A stretch of DNA of 45,473 bases from an uncultured Gammaproteobacteria bacterium. GTDB taxonomy: Bacteria > Pseudomonadota > Gammaproteobacteria > Arenicellales > JAANXG01. A program made the position numbers and the translations under genes. Location of the stretch: the NCBI GenBank assembly GCA_947259705.1, contig CAMYNL010000024.1:1-45473 (forward strand). Direction: 5' to 3'. The notes under the pieces were generated by a model. It made no database searches. It saw nothing but the letters and a program-made list of their open reading frames with translations, and was not told the origin of the DNA. This document shows, piece after piece, positions 18,361 through 26,739 of this stretch. Positions within the stretch are counted from its first letter, which is position 1. Each line of letters starts with the position of its first letter.

Positions 18361-19211
18361 TGGGCGTGGCGGAAAAGTTCAACAAGGCGCGTCGTTACAC
18401 CAAGCAGCCCGGCAGGCCCAGCATCAGCGGTCTGCTGCTGTTCCTGCTGCCCCTGCCCTTGCTGCTGGCGGTGGTGGTGGCGCTGGCGCGCGGTATCCCG
18501 GGCGGAGTGGTGGGCAACGCGGTCGCGGCAACACTCTATTTTGCCGGTGCCGTGCTGACCCGGCATGGCCTGGAACATGCGCGCAGGTATGACTCCCGGA
18601 AGCTGGCAGTGCGATCCGGGCCGCCGCTGCGGCTGGCGGGTGGATCGCTGGTGGCGCTGGCAACATTTGTCGCTGCGCTGTGGGGCGCGGGGCACACTAT
18701 TTTTATCGCCTTATGTTTCGCGGCGGGGTCGCTGTTCGGGTTCTACCTCACCTACGGTTTCGATATTCGCCGGGGAGAGATGACAACTGCCGGCGGATAC
18801 AGTACCGCGGAGGTGGTTGTCGCCCTCGAGGAGGCCGAGGAGCGTATCCGGGGCATCGAACAGGCGCAACGGGAGATAGGCAACAAGGAACTTGCTGACC
18901 GGCTGGGCCGTATCGCCGAAGCCGCACGCAAGGTGCTGCAGGTCGTCGAAGAGGACCCGCGCGATCTGCGCCGCGCACGAAAGTTCTTGAATACCTACCT
19001 TGAAGGGGCGCACAAGGTGGCGCAGGGTTACGCCAAGACACACCTGCACACGGAATCGGAAGAACTGGAGACGAACTTTCGCAACGTGCTTGTCACCATC
19101 GAGGAGGTCTTTGAACAGCAGCGAAAACGCCTGATCGAGAACGACGTGATGGATCTGGATGTACAAATCGAGGTATTGGCCACTCAGCTCAAGCACGAAG
19201 GTATAACCTGA
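18357..19211 (+). CDS. xpaC: XpaC-like membrane protein
   Basis: This 284-residue protein has four predicted membrane helices (about 24-45, 51-69, 93-111 and 113-133) and a cytoplasmic helical domain. In the latter, ARKFLNTYLEGAHKVAQGY matches my memory of the XpaC family (so-called 5-bromo-4-chloroindolyl phosphate hydrolysis proteins). The old enzymatic name is doubtful; family members are known mainly as gene neighbours of TelA. The charged coiled-coil-like C-terminus (EEAEERIRGIEQAQREIG onward) suggests protein contacts. It starts with ATGATG overlapping the small upstream gene and is followed after 20 bp by telA. Confidence 0.8.
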   Translation: MMGVAEKFNKARRYTKQPGRPSISGLLLFLLPLPLLLAVVVALARGIPGGVVGNAVAATLYFAGAVLTRHGLEHARRYDSRKLAVRSGPPLRLAGGSLVALATFVAALWGAGHTIFIALCFAAGSLFGFYLTYGFDIRRGEMTTAGGYSTAEVVVALEEAEERIRGIEQAQREIGNKELADRLGRIAEAARKVLQVVEEDPRDLRRARKFLNTYLEGAHKVAQGYAKTHLHTESEELETNFRNVLVTIEEVFEQQRKRLIENDVMDLDVQIEVLATQLKHEGIT

Positions 19212-19231
19212 GGTTGCGCAAGGAGACGAAG

Positions 19232-20377
19232 ATGTCGAATTCCGAAAACAAGATTGAAATCGATGCCAAGTTGTTCGAGACACCGGCGCTCGCGGATGTA
19301 CAGCAGGATATCCAGCCGTTGGCTGAGGTGGAAGTAGATGACCGCCACAAAGTCGAATCGCTGATATCAGGGATTGATGTCAAAGATAGTAATTCGGTGA
19401 TTTTCTTCGGCTCGGGGGCGCAGCAGAAACTTACCGAACTTTCCGACAGTATGCTGGAAGGGGTGCGCAACAAGGACCTGGGTTCGGCCGGCGACTCACT
19501 GAACGAGATGGTGGCCACCCTACGGGGTTTCAGCGCGGACGGACTGGAGAAACCGGGTTTTTTCGCGCGCCTGTTCGGAGCAGCCAAGCCCGTAGCCAAG
19601 TTCCTGCAGCGCTATGAGGATGTCCGCAGGCAGACAGACCGTATCACGGACGATCTGGAGGACCACAAGACCAAACTGCTTACCGACGTTGTGTCTCTGG
19701 ATCGCCTGTACAACGCCAACCTGGAGTACTTCCACGAGCTGGATCTCTATATCATGGCCGGGGAAGAGAAGCTGCGGCAACTCGATGCGCAGGTGATCCC
19801 GGACATGGTGCAGGCGGCAAAGGCCGATGATGACGTACTCAAGGCACAGGAGCTGCGGGATGTGCGGTCGGTTCGCGATGACCTGGAGCGACGGGTCCAT
19901 GATCTGCGGCTGACACGCCAGGTGACGATGCAAAGCCTCCCCAGTATTCGCCTGGTGCAGGAGAACGACAAGGGGCTGGTTACCAAGATCAACTCTACTT
20001 TGGTCAATACTGTCCCCCTGTGGCGGCAGCAGTTGGCGATAGCCGTTACCATTTTTCGCTCGCAGCAGGCTGCCGGGTCGGTCAAGTCCGCCACTGACCT
20101 GACCAACGACCTGCTGCGCGAGAACGCGGAGAACCTCAAGCAGGCCAATGCGGAGGTTCGCGCACAGATAGAGCGCGGGGTGTTTGACATGGATGCGGTC
20201 AGGCATGCGAATCAAACCCTTATCGACACCATCGAGGACGGTCTGCGTATCGCCGACGAAGGCAAGCGGCTGCGCGCCGAGGCCGTGACCGAGCTGCAGG
20301 ATATCGAGGCGCGGCTGCGCGACTCGTTGAGCGCGGCCAAAGCAAAGGCCGCGCCAACCGCAGTGCAAGAGGGCTGA
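19232..20377 (+). CDS. telA: TelA-like toxic anion resistance protein
   Basis: This is a 381-residue, almost wholly helical soluble protein of the TelA/KlaA family, linked genetically to tellurite and other chemical stress resistance by an unknown mechanism. Family features include SVIFFGSGAQQKLTELSDSM near residues 57-77, GFFARLFGAAKPVAKFLQRY near 110-130, and the long central helices ending in DLTNDLLRENAENLKQANAEV. ATG 19232 has AGGAG 6 bp upstream; an upstream TTG at 19214 lacks support. It is 4 bp before the SPFH gene, so co-translation is likely. Confidence 0.9.
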   Translation: MSNSENKIEIDAKLFETPALADVQQDIQPLAEVEVDDRHKVESLISGIDVKDSNSVIFFGSGAQQKLTELSDSMLEGVRNKDLGSAGDSLNEMVATLRGFSADGLEKPGFFARLFGAAKPVAKFLQRYEDVRRQTDRITDDLEDHKTKLLTDVVSLDRLYNANLEYFHELDLYIMAGEEKLRQLDAQVIPDMVQAAKADDDVLKAQELRDVRSVRDDLERRVHDLRLTRQVTMQSLPSIRLVQENDKGLVTKINSTLVNTVPLWRQQLAIAVTIFRSQQAAGSVKSATDLTNDLLRENAENLKQANAEVRAQIERGVFDMDAVRHANQTLIDTIEDGLRIADEGKRLRAEAVTELQDIEARLRDSLSAAKAKAAPTAVQEG

Positions 20378-20381
20378 GGAA

Positions 20382-21482
20382 ATGAGTTTTATCGACAAAC
20401 TGTTTGGTGAGTTCATCGATATCATTGAATGGATCGATGACACGAGCGATACGCTGGTCTATCGGTTCGAGCGCTACGGCAATGAGATCAAGTACGGCGC
20501 CAAGCTCACCGTGCGCGAAGCCCAGACCGCGGTGTTCGTCAACGAGGGCCAGATCGCCGACGTATTCGAGTCGGGCATGTACGAACTCCATACCAACAAC
20601 CTGCCGATACTCTCGACCCTGCAGGGTTGGCCCCATGGCTTCGAGAGCCCGTTCAAGGCGGAGGTCTATTTCTTCAACACTCGACAGTTCACCGACCTGA
20701 AATGGGGCACCAAGAACCCGGTAATGCTGCGCGACCCGGAGTTCGGGCCGGTCCGCCTGCGTGCGTTCGGCACCTACACGATCAAGATCGTCGAGCCGGT
20801 CACCTTTCTGAAGGAGATTGTCGGTACCGACGGATATTTCACCACTGATGAGATCACCAATCAGTTGCGGAACCTTATCGTGTCGAGATTTGCCTCGGTG
20901 CTCGGCCAATCGGGTATACCCGTGCTCGATTTGGCCGCCAACTACCACGATCTCAGCACCTACGTGACCAACAAGATACGGCCGGAGTTCGTGGCTTACG
21001 GCCTTGACGTGCCCACGCTTCTGGTGGAGAACATTTCCCTGCCGCCGGTGGTGGAGGAGGCCCTGGACAAGCGCACAAGCATGGGGATCGTGGGAAACCT
21101 GAAGGACTACGCGACCTTCCAGGCGGCCGAGGCGATGACCGCGGCGGCCGCCAACCCGGGCGGAGGCGCGGCCGAGGGGATCGGCCTGGGCATCGGGTTC
21201 GCGATGGCCACGAAGATGGCTGATGCGCTGGGTCCCATGGGACGGCCCCCGGTTTCCGAACCTCCACCGGTGCCGGCGGACCGGCGCTATTTCATAGCCG
21301 TGAACGGGCACCAGACCGGCCCCTTCGGCCGCGCGGAAGTCGAGGGGCAGATCCGCGATCAGGCACTGCAGCGGGATTCTCTGGTATGGACCGAGGGTCT
21401 GGCGGATTGGACGCCGGCGGGGCAGGTACCCGAGCTGCTGTCCGCATTCAACCTGATTCCACCGCCGATCCCGGATCGCTGA
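20382..21482 (+). CDS. SPFH-domain protein with C-terminal GYF_2 domain
   Basis: This is a 366-residue YdjI-type SPFH protein (residues about 20-235), related to flotillin and stomatin-like membrane scaffolds. Blocks include WIDDTSDTLVYRFERYG, VNEGQIADVFESGMYEL and VTNKIRPEFVAYGLDVP. A Gly/Ala-rich low-complexity segment near 245-275 leads to a GYF_2 domain at about 300-355, with YFIAVNGHQTGPFGRAEVE and VWTEGLADWTPAGQVPEL. GYF_2 domains bind proline-rich peptides or act as membrane-protein adaptors. In the Bacillus YdjI relatives the C-terminus is usually a zinc ribbon, whereas here the ribbon is a separate membrane protein encoded next. GAGG precedes the ATG. Confidence 0.9.
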   Translation: MSFIDKLFGEFIDIIEWIDDTSDTLVYRFERYGNEIKYGAKLTVREAQTAVFVNEGQIADVFESGMYELHTNNLPILSTLQGWPHGFESPFKAEVYFFNTRQFTDLKWGTKNPVMLRDPEFGPVRLRAFGTYTIKIVEPVTFLKEIVGTDGYFTTDEITNQLRNLIVSRFASVLGQSGIPVLDLAANYHDLSTYVTNKIRPEFVAYGLDVPTLLVENISLPPVVEEALDKRTSMGIVGNLKDYATFQAAEAMTAAAANPGGGAAEGIGLGIGFAMATKMADALGPMGRPPVSEPPPVPADRRYFIAVNGHQTGPFGRAEVEGQIRDQALQRDSLVWTEGLADWTPAGQVPELLSAFNLIPPPIPDR

Positions 21483-21565
21483 GCGTCGGCACCGGGAGGT
21501 GCCCGGCGAGCTGAGCCAGGCTCGCCCGTGGGCAAGATCACCGCCGCCGCAGCCAATCCGTTGCC

Positions 21566-22744
21566 ATGAAAAAGGCCCCAGGGCGGACTTCGCAGCTACA
21601 GTTTCCATGCGCCAACTGCGGCGCACTGCAGCTTTACGCACCCGGTACCGACCTGTTGCGCTGCCCGTACTGCCGTCATGAAACGCCGATCCCTGATTCC
21701 GACCTGGTGATCGAGGAATACAGTTTCCGTGATGCGCTACGTAAACTGAACAAAGCGCGACCGCTCGAAGGAGCGGCCGCGAACACGACCCAGATCGTGA
21801 ACTGCGAGGCCTGCGGAGCCAGCTTTGCGTTCGACCAGGACGTGCACTCCGGTCTCTGCCCTTACTGCTCGACGCCCATCGTGCTGGGCACCGAGCACAA
21901 GACTTTCAAACCCAAGTCCGTGTTGCCGTTCCGTATCACCGAAGAACAGGCGAAACAGGAATTCCGTAGATGGCTGCAGCGGTTGTGGTTTGCTCCCGGC
22001 AGGCTGGCGAAGTTGGCCCGTGGGGATAATCGACTGAACGGCGTATATGTGCCCTATTGGACCTACGACAGTGACACCGACACCCGTTACCGGGGTGAAC
22101 GCGGTAAATATTACCAGGTGCGGGAGCGCTATACGTCGTACGTCAAGGGTCGCCGGGTTATGCGCACCCGTACGGTAACCAAGGTACGCTGGACGCCGGT
22201 GCAGGGCACCGTCAGCAGGTTTTTCGATGACGTGCTCGTGGGCGCGGCCAGGACGTTGCCGAGGAAGATCACCGATCGCATAGCACCCTGGGATCTGGAT
22301 GGCTTGTTGCCTTATCAAGAGGAGTACTTGAGCGGCTTTGCCAGCCAAATCTACCAGGTCGAACTTGACGAGGGGTTTGACCGCGCGCGGGAGATCATGG
22401 ATCAGGTCATACGCAGCGATGTCGCACGCGACATAGGAGGCGACGCGCAGCGCATCCATGCTTTGGATACGCGGCACCGCGACACCAAATTCAAGCACCT
22501 GCTGCTTCCGGTGTGGTCGGCCGGTTTTCACTACCGGGACAAGGACTATGTATTCGTGGTCAACGGACGCACCGGCAAAGTAGCTGGCGAACGGCCCTAT
22601 AGTGGGTGGAAGATCCTGTTCACCGGATTGCTTGCTGCGGCGATGATTGCCGGGATACTGGTATGGTACGCACGGCAACAGGACGAACTCGATGTGTCGC
22701 CCGCGGACTGGCCGCCTCCGGTAGAAACCTACCGGCCTTATTGA
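21566..22744 (+). CDS. Membrane-anchored double zinc-ribbon protein
   Basis: This 392-residue protein has two CxxC...CxxC ribbons: cysteines 15, 18, 33, 36 and 80, 83, 98, 101. A middle domain, rich in aromatic and charged residues, contains YVPYWTYDSDTDTRYRGERG and ends in HLLLPVWSAGFHYRDKDY. One C-terminal membrane helix lies at about 350-369 (LFTGLLAAAMIAGILVW), with a short tail. It resembles proteins annotated as primosomal N'-like or TFIIB-type zinc-binding, which sit beside SPFH and TelA genes. There is no helicase motif, so a replication role is not supported. It lies 83 bp after the SPFH gene. Confidence 0.85.
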   Translation: MKKAPGRTSQLQFPCANCGALQLYAPGTDLLRCPYCRHETPIPDSDLVIEEYSFRDALRKLNKARPLEGAAANTTQIVNCEACGASFAFDQDVHSGLCPYCSTPIVLGTEHKTFKPKSVLPFRITEEQAKQEFRRWLQRLWFAPGRLAKLARGDNRLNGVYVPYWTYDSDTDTRYRGERGKYYQVRERYTSYVKGRRVMRTRTVTKVRWTPVQGTVSRFFDDVLVGAARTLPRKITDRIAPWDLDGLLPYQEEYLSGFASQIYQVELDEGFDRAREIMDQVIRSDVARDIGGDAQRIHALDTRHRDTKFKHLLLPVWSAGFHYRDKDYVFVVNGRTGKVAGERPYSGWKILFTGLLAAAMIAGILVWYARQQDELDVSPADWPPPVETYRPY

Positions 22745-22773
22745 CGGCATGCGCCGACGGCGAGGGCTTGGTC

Positions 22774-23277
22774 ATGAAGAACAATTACCGCATGAGACTG
22801 GCAAGGCAGGAGGACCTTCCCGCACTGACGGCGATCTATGGCCAGGCAGTGCGAACGGGGCGCGCCACCGGCGATCTGGAAACACCGGGTGCCGAGCAGC
22901 AAAGGGATTGGCTCGCAGCCCACCTCCCGGATCGGGACCCGGTCTATGTGGCGGAACACTCGGGCGAGGTGGTGGGTTACAACGCCCTGAGCCTGTATCG
23001 CGGGGGCAGGGGGGCGTTTCGTCGTACCCGTGAGACCAGTTACTACGTGGACTCGAGCTGGCATCGACGGGGCGTCGCCAGCCGGTTGATGGACCATGTG
23101 CTCGCTGAATGCGTCGGGTTTCAGGTGCGGAGTCTGATCACCTTCGTGCTGGCCCACAACGAAGCCAGTATTGCCTTCCTAGGCGGCTACGGCTTTCGAC
23201 TCTGGGGACGCCTGCCGGCGCTGGCGGAGATAAGCGGGGTGGCATATGACCACCTGATCCTGGGACGTCGAGTTTAG
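22774..23277 (+). CDS. GNAT-family N-acetyltransferase (Pat/phosphinothricin type)
   Basis: This is a 167-residue acetyl-CoA-dependent acetyltransferase. The N-terminal MRLARQEDLPALTAIYGQAV is typical of phosphinothricin-type GNATs. YYVDSSWHRRGVASRLMDHV contains the acetyl-CoA loop RRGVAS, and FVLAHNEASIAFLGGYGFRLWG is the C-terminal motif B. ATG 22774 is chosen because it begins the conserved domain; a longer open frame exists upstream, within the zinc-ribbon gene. The substrate is not predictable. It follows the zinc-ribbon gene by 29 bp, so it may be read through from that operon. Confidence 0.87.
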   Translation: MKNNYRMRLARQEDLPALTAIYGQAVRTGRATGDLETPGAEQQRDWLAAHLPDRDPVYVAEHSGEVVGYNALSLYRGGRGAFRRTRETSYYVDSSWHRRGVASRLMDHVLAECVGFQVRSLITFVLAHNEASIAFLGGYGFRLWGRLPALAEISGVAYDHLILGRRV

Positions 23278-23278
23278 C

Positions 23279-23302
23279 TTTTGTTGCACCGACGCAACAA
23301 AA
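23279..23302. repeat. Perfect 9-bp inverted repeat after the GNAT gene
   Basis: TTTTGTTGC (23279-23287) and GCAACAAAA (23294-23302) pair perfectly around a 6-nt loop, starting one base after the GNAT stop codon. It could serve as a weak terminator for the upstream operon, but no T tract follows the stem beyond the paired A/T bases. Confidence 0.5.
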
Positions 23303-23434
23303 CGATGTCGTAAAGCGGTCGCGACCAGCGAAGAGCCGCCCTGGCGGCGGCTTCCATACTGCCCGCGGGAGGCGATTGGCTCCCAGGTGGCCGCTGCGGG
23401 GGGTCGGTGCCGGGTACTGAAGGAGACGACGTAA

Positions 23435-23482
23435 ATGGTAATTTGTCACAAATTGTCAAAAATACCGTTAATCGGCTTGTAA
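23435..23482 (+). CDS. Possible 15-residue leader peptide
   Basis: ATG 23435 is preceded by AAGGAG at a 9-bp spacing, the best ribosome-binding site in the 270-bp gap. It encodes a 15-residue peptide, MVICHKLSKIPLIGL, that ends 64 bp before the next gene. The DNA is markedly AT-rich, with TTGTCA repeated at 23443 and 23453, which might instead be promoter or operator sites. Leader peptide, promoter region and chance are all possible. Confidence 0.2.
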   Translation: MVICHKLSKIPLIGL

Positions 23483-23546
23483 AAACCGTTCATCATTAAT
23501 AAGCTTTGACTAACAGGTTAATTGACTAGCACGTGGTAGGAAAAAC

Positions 23547-24182
23547 ATGAACATGAAATGGGGATTTGCCAAGAAGCCTAACGAATCGGGTCCTGACACC
23601 GTTCAGCTCTCGCTCTGTGATGAACGCCTGACAGAGGTGTCGAAGGTGCTCCAGCGTTACCTGCCCGCGGCGGAATATGAGCGCTGCTGGCGCAGATGGC
23701 GCCCGGTCCTGGAGCAGCACCAATTGTTCGACGGCACACCGTTCAATAACATAGTAAAGTTCGTGAAATCGGTGGCCAAGGAGCACGGCCTGAGCCACAA
23801 GCGGGAAAAAAAGCTGCGCAGTGCCCTGTTTGCGCTGTCGTTCAACACCGGAGAGGAGCAGAAAGCCCGGGCCAAGAAATCCATCGAGGTTCGCCCCGAC
23901 CAGTTCAACCGGGTACGCTTCAGCGGCCCCGGCATGGAAAAGTTCGAGAACGCGGCCATGGTGGTCACGTCCCCCAAGACCATGGTGTTGGTGACAAAAC
24001 GCGGTCTGTTGCAGCGAGCGCCGGTGAAGATATTGCTGCAGAACGAGACTGATAAGGAAAACACGCACTCCGCACTGCTTTTTCAAGGCAGCGTGAGGAA
24101 GATCAGCTCCAAGATGCTGGGGTCCCGCTACAAGTATCTGATCAAGGTCAAGAACACGGAGCTGAAAATGGCCGCGAGTTAG
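23547..24182 (+). CDS. Unrecognised basic protein, 211 aa
   Basis: No family is recognised. The N-terminal half (about 10-115) is predominantly helical and charged, with YLPAAEYERCWRRWRPVLEQ and SHKREKKLRSALFALSFN. The C-terminal half (about 120-205) looks beta-rich, with repeated valine/lysine strands such as TSPKTMVLVTKRGLLQRA and SRYKYLIKVKNTELKM. There is no signal peptide or membrane helix. A reasonable ribosome-binding site (TAGGAAA) precedes ATG 23547; a second ATG at 23553 is possible. Its own AT-rich upstream region suggests independent transcription. It is convergent with the YbaK-type deacylase gene. A small stress-linked or nucleic-acid-binding role is conceivable from the charge, but nothing shows it. 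Confidence 0.8.
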   Translation: MNMKWGFAKKPNESGPDTVQLSLCDERLTEVSKVLQRYLPAAEYERCWRRWRPVLEQHQLFDGTPFNNIVKFVKSVAKEHGLSHKREKKLRSALFALSFNTGEEQKARAKKSIEVRPDQFNRVRFSGPGMEKFENAAMVVTSPKTMVLVTKRGLLQRAPVKILLQNETDKENTHSALLFQGSVRKISSKMLGSRYKYLIKVKNTELKMAAS

Positions 24183-24209
24183 CGGCCCAACGCAGCGAAT
24201 CCGGTTCGC

Positions 24210-24677
24210 TCATTCCTTGATCGCGAAGCTTCCTACCGTCGGTTTCACCAGTGCCTGGTAGTCTTCGTAGGATATGCGTATGACCTGGATATGGGAACCG
24301 GCATTGAACACGATGTCGTCGTCATCGTGCAGTATTTCATCGACGAACACATCCATCTCGTAGAGGTTTCCGAACGGAGGCATGGCCCCGACCTCGCAAC
24401 CCGGGAACAGGGCCTGGAACTCCTCCTCCGAGGCCAGGACCGCCTCCTGAGCACCAGCCACAGCGGCCAGCTTACCGAGGTCCACATGGCGCGAGGCGGG
24501 GACCACGGCCATGGCGTTGCGGCCGTCCAATTTCACGATCACCGTCTTGGCAAATTCGCGCCGCGGCACCAGAGCAGACGAGGCCACCTCGCGTGCCGTG
24601 TAGGCGGGTGAATGGTCGATGGTGATGTACTTGATATTCTGGCTGTCCAGGAACTCCCGCAACTTCTTCACTGGCAT
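24210..24677 (-). CDS. YbaK/EbsC-type aminoacyl-tRNA deacylase
   Basis: This is a 155-residue single-domain protein of the family that hydrolyses misacylated tRNA in trans (YbaK, ProX, free INS domains). Typical features are the N-terminal LREFLDSQNIKYITIDHS, the substrate-loop lysine in REFAKTVIVKLDGRNAMAVVPASRHVDL, and GCEVGAMPPFGNLYEMDVFVDE. The GAMPPFG block is usual for this group. Which amino acid it clears cannot be told. AGGA lies 9 bp before the ATG. It stands alone between the unknown gene and rtcB, 74 bp downstream of the latter on the same strand. Confidence 0.88.
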   Translation of the reverse strand: MPVKKLREFLDSQNIKYITIDHSPAYTAREVASSALVPRREFAKTVIVKLDGRNAMAVVPASRHVDLGKLAAVAGAQEAVLASEEEFQALFPGCEVGAMPPFGNLYEMDVFVDEILHDDDDIVFNAGSHIQVIRISYEDYQALVKPTVGSFAIKE

Positions 24678-24751
24678 GATGGCATCCTCAGGATAGTCGG
24701 CGACCCTAGTTCAGCACGCGGCGCATTGCGCGACATTGATCTCCGTCAAGC

Positions 24752-26191
24752 CTAACCCTTGATACAAACCACCGGCATCACCTTGGCCACCTTGCGGGCG
24801 AGACCGGCACGGTCTGCCGCATCCACCACTGCATCGACGTCCTTGTAGGCACCGGGCGCCTCTTCGGCGATCCCCCGCATGGAGGGGCTGCGGATGATGA
24901 TACCCCGCTCCGCCAGTTCATCTACGACCTGACGCCCGCGCCAGGTGCGCGTGGCGCCCCGACGGCTCATGCGCCGGCCGGCGCCGTGGCAGGCGGAGGC
25001 ATACGACAGGGCGTCGTTGCCCGCAGTCCCGGCGAGGATGTGGGAGGCGGTGCCCATGGAGCCGCCGATGAGTACCGGCTGCCCCACTTCCCGCAACCCC
25101 GACGGCAGTGCCGGGTGGCCGGGACCGAAGGCCCGTGTGGCGCCCTTGCGGTGGACGAACAATCGGCGCGTTACGCCACCCACCTCGTGGTCTTCGAGCT
25201 TGCAGGTGTTGTGCGAAACGTCATAGAGGAGCTCGAGGCTTGCCTGCGAAAAGAAACCCGCGAACACTTCCCGGGTGAGATGGGTGATGATCTGCCGGTT
25301 GGCGAGCGCGCAGTTGATGGCGGCGCGCATCGCGCCCAGGTAGCGCTGGCCGACCGGCGACAGGATTGGCGCGCAGGCCAGTTCCCGGTCCGGAAGCCGG
25401 ATGCCGTATTCCGACGCCGTGGTCGCCATTTCCTTGAGAAACTCCGTTCCGATCTGGTGCCCCAGTCCGCGCGACCCGCAGTGGATAGTGACCAGGATAT
25501 CGTCTCGCGCCAATCCGAAGGCCATCGCTATGCCCGGATCATAGATCTCGCACACCCGCTGCAGTTCCAGGTAGTGATTTCCCGAACCCAGCGTCCCCAT
25601 CTCCTCACGCTGGCGTTTCTTCGCGCGGCTCGAGACCGCAGCCGGCAGGGCGCCCCGCATGCGGCCGGTCTCTTCCACGCGCGCCAGATCCCCGCTTTGC
25701 CCATAGCCGCGTTCCACCGCCCACTGCGCGCCGCCGCTCAGCATGGCGTCCATTTCTTCGTCATCCAGGCGGATGTGCCCGGTGCTGCCGACACCGACCG
25801 GGATGTTTGCATACAGGGCGTCCGCCAGGGCGGTCTTGGTCGTCTCGATGTCGTCCGGCTTCAGCCGGGTATGCAGGGTGCGCACGCCGCAAGAGATGTC
25901 GAAACCGACGCCACCGGCTGACACCACGCCATCGTCGTCGGCGTCAAACGCCGCCACACCACCGATGGGGAAGCCGTAGCCCCAGTGCGCATCCGGCATG
26001 GCGTAGGATGCTCGCACGATGCCCGGGAGGGTGGCGACATTGACCGCCTGCTCATACACCTTGTTATCCATGTCCGACAGCAGCGGCCCGTCGCCGTAGA
26101 TCACAGCGGGTACGCGCATGGCGCCCTGGCGTTCGATCTCCCAGGCATACTCGGACAATTGCTTCAATCGGTTCAGGTCCATATCATTCAA
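24752..26191 (-). CDS. rtcB: RNA-splicing ligase RtcB
   Basis: This GTP- and Mn2+-dependent ligase joins RNA ends bearing 2',3'-cyclic phosphate (or 3'-phosphate) and 5'-OH; it matures tRNAs in archaea and animals and repairs damaged RNA in bacteria. Visible blocks: [31 protein letters not shown] with the metal cysteine C101, [23 protein letters not shown], and [12 protein letters not shown] with the guanylylated histidine H402. The length is 479 residues, within the family range, with no intein or other insertion. The ATG overlaps the archease stop as ATGA, so activator and ligase are made from one message. Confidence 0.96.
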   Translation of the reverse strand: MNDMDLNRLKQLSEYAWEIERQGAMRVPAVIYGDGPLLSDMDNKVYEQAVNVATLPGIVRASYAMPDAHWGYGFPIGGVAAFDADDDGVVSAGGVGFDISCGVRTLHTRLKPDDIETTKTALADALYANIPVGVGSTGHIRLDDEEMDAMLSGGAQWAVERGYGQSGDLARVEETGRMRGALPAAVSSRAKKRQREEMGTLGSGNHYLELQRVCEIYDPGIAMAFGLARDDILVTIHCGSRGLGHQIGTEFLKEMATTASEYGIRLPDRELACAPILSPVGQRYLGAMRAAINCALANRQIITHLTREVFAGFFSQASLELLYDVSHNTCKLEDHEVGGVTRRLFVHRKGATRAFGPGHPALPSGLREVGQPVLIGGSMGTASHILAGTAGNDALSYASACHGAGRRMSRRGATRTWRGRQVVDELAERGIIIRSPSMRGIAEEAPGAYKDVDAVVDAADRAGLARKVAKVMPVVCIKG

Positions 26192-26631
26192 ACGTCAATA
26201 ACGCATTGTGCGATCCATTCTCCGGCCGCATCGCGGCCGACATGCAGTTCTGTATAAGTGGCGCCCTTCACCTCGACCGCCGGCTGGTGCCGCTCACGCT
26301 CCACCGGCTCGCCCCAGGCGGTTGCCCGCAACCGGCCGTCGCTGATGCGGGGCTGGAAACGGCTGAACAACATTCGACGCGTCGACATTTCGTAGACCAG
26401 CGCGTTCAGCCACTCCGCCAGCAGCAGTTCCACATCCGGCGCCGCACAGTCGATCTCGACGGCGGTCAGCGGCGCCACGGCGGCGGGGTCGGTGACCGCC
26501 GCGGTCAGCGCCATCGCGGCCCCGGAAAATGCCTCCTCCATGGTGCGACCGTAACCGCGTACGCCCAGGTCCGCGACATGGCAGAAATGCTCCCACCGGG
26601 CTCGCGCCTGATCATTTTGGCCCGCGCTCAT
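26188..26631 (-). CDS. Archease, RtcB activator
   Basis: This 147-residue protein promotes multiple turnover and guanylylation of Rtc[19 protein letters not shown] near the N-terminus carries the conserved aspartate (D21), and the C-terminus ends QCVIDV with D146 next to the last residue, matching the metal site of known archeases. [16 protein letters not shown] is the central helix. It overlaps rtcB by 4 bp and is divergent from polX, with an FNR-type palindrome in the 108-bp gap. No rtcR sigma-54 activator is seen here, so control differs from the E. coli rtc operon. Confidence 0.94.
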   Translation of the reverse strand: MSAGQNDQARARWEHFCHVADLGVRGYGRTMEEAFSGAAMALTAAVTDPAAVAPLTAVEIDCAAPDVELLLAEWLNALVYEMSTRRMLFSRFQPRISDGRLRATAWGEPVERERHQPAVEVKGATYTELHVGRDAAGEWIAQCVIDV

Positions 26632-26666
26632 TGCCTGTGAGCATACTCCGGGTAATATCCCGGCAA

Positions 26667-26680
26667 TTGACCGGCGTCAA
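26667..26680. promoter_or_regulatory. FNR/Anr-type palindrome between archease and polX
   Basis: TTGACCGGCGTCAA is a 5-4-5 palindrome with perfect arms, extended to 6 by flanking A and T (26666 and 26681). It differs from the FNR consensus TTGAT-N4-ATCAA by a symmetric T/C change. Rightward, TAAGCT (26702-26707) is a candidate -10 placing the box about 41 bp before a start near 26714 for polX. Leftward, TATGCT (complement of 26640-26645) lies at almost the same distance for archease, but its start would be only about 2 nt before the ATG. A second copy lies at 28515. This is inference from spacing and similarity. Confidence 0.5.
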
Positions 26681-26739
26681 TCAATCCGGCGGTCGGTGCC
26701 GTAAGCTATGACCGGACGAAGCCGGTCTGGTGCGAGTAC

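Noticed and set aside
21566..22744. Primosomal protein N' or helicase
   Set aside because: Only the zinc ribbons resemble such proteins; there are no helicase motifs and there is a C-terminal membrane helix.
23279..23302. Strong intrinsic terminator after the GNAT gene
   Set aside because: The hairpin is perfect but no T tract follows on either strand beyond the paired bases.
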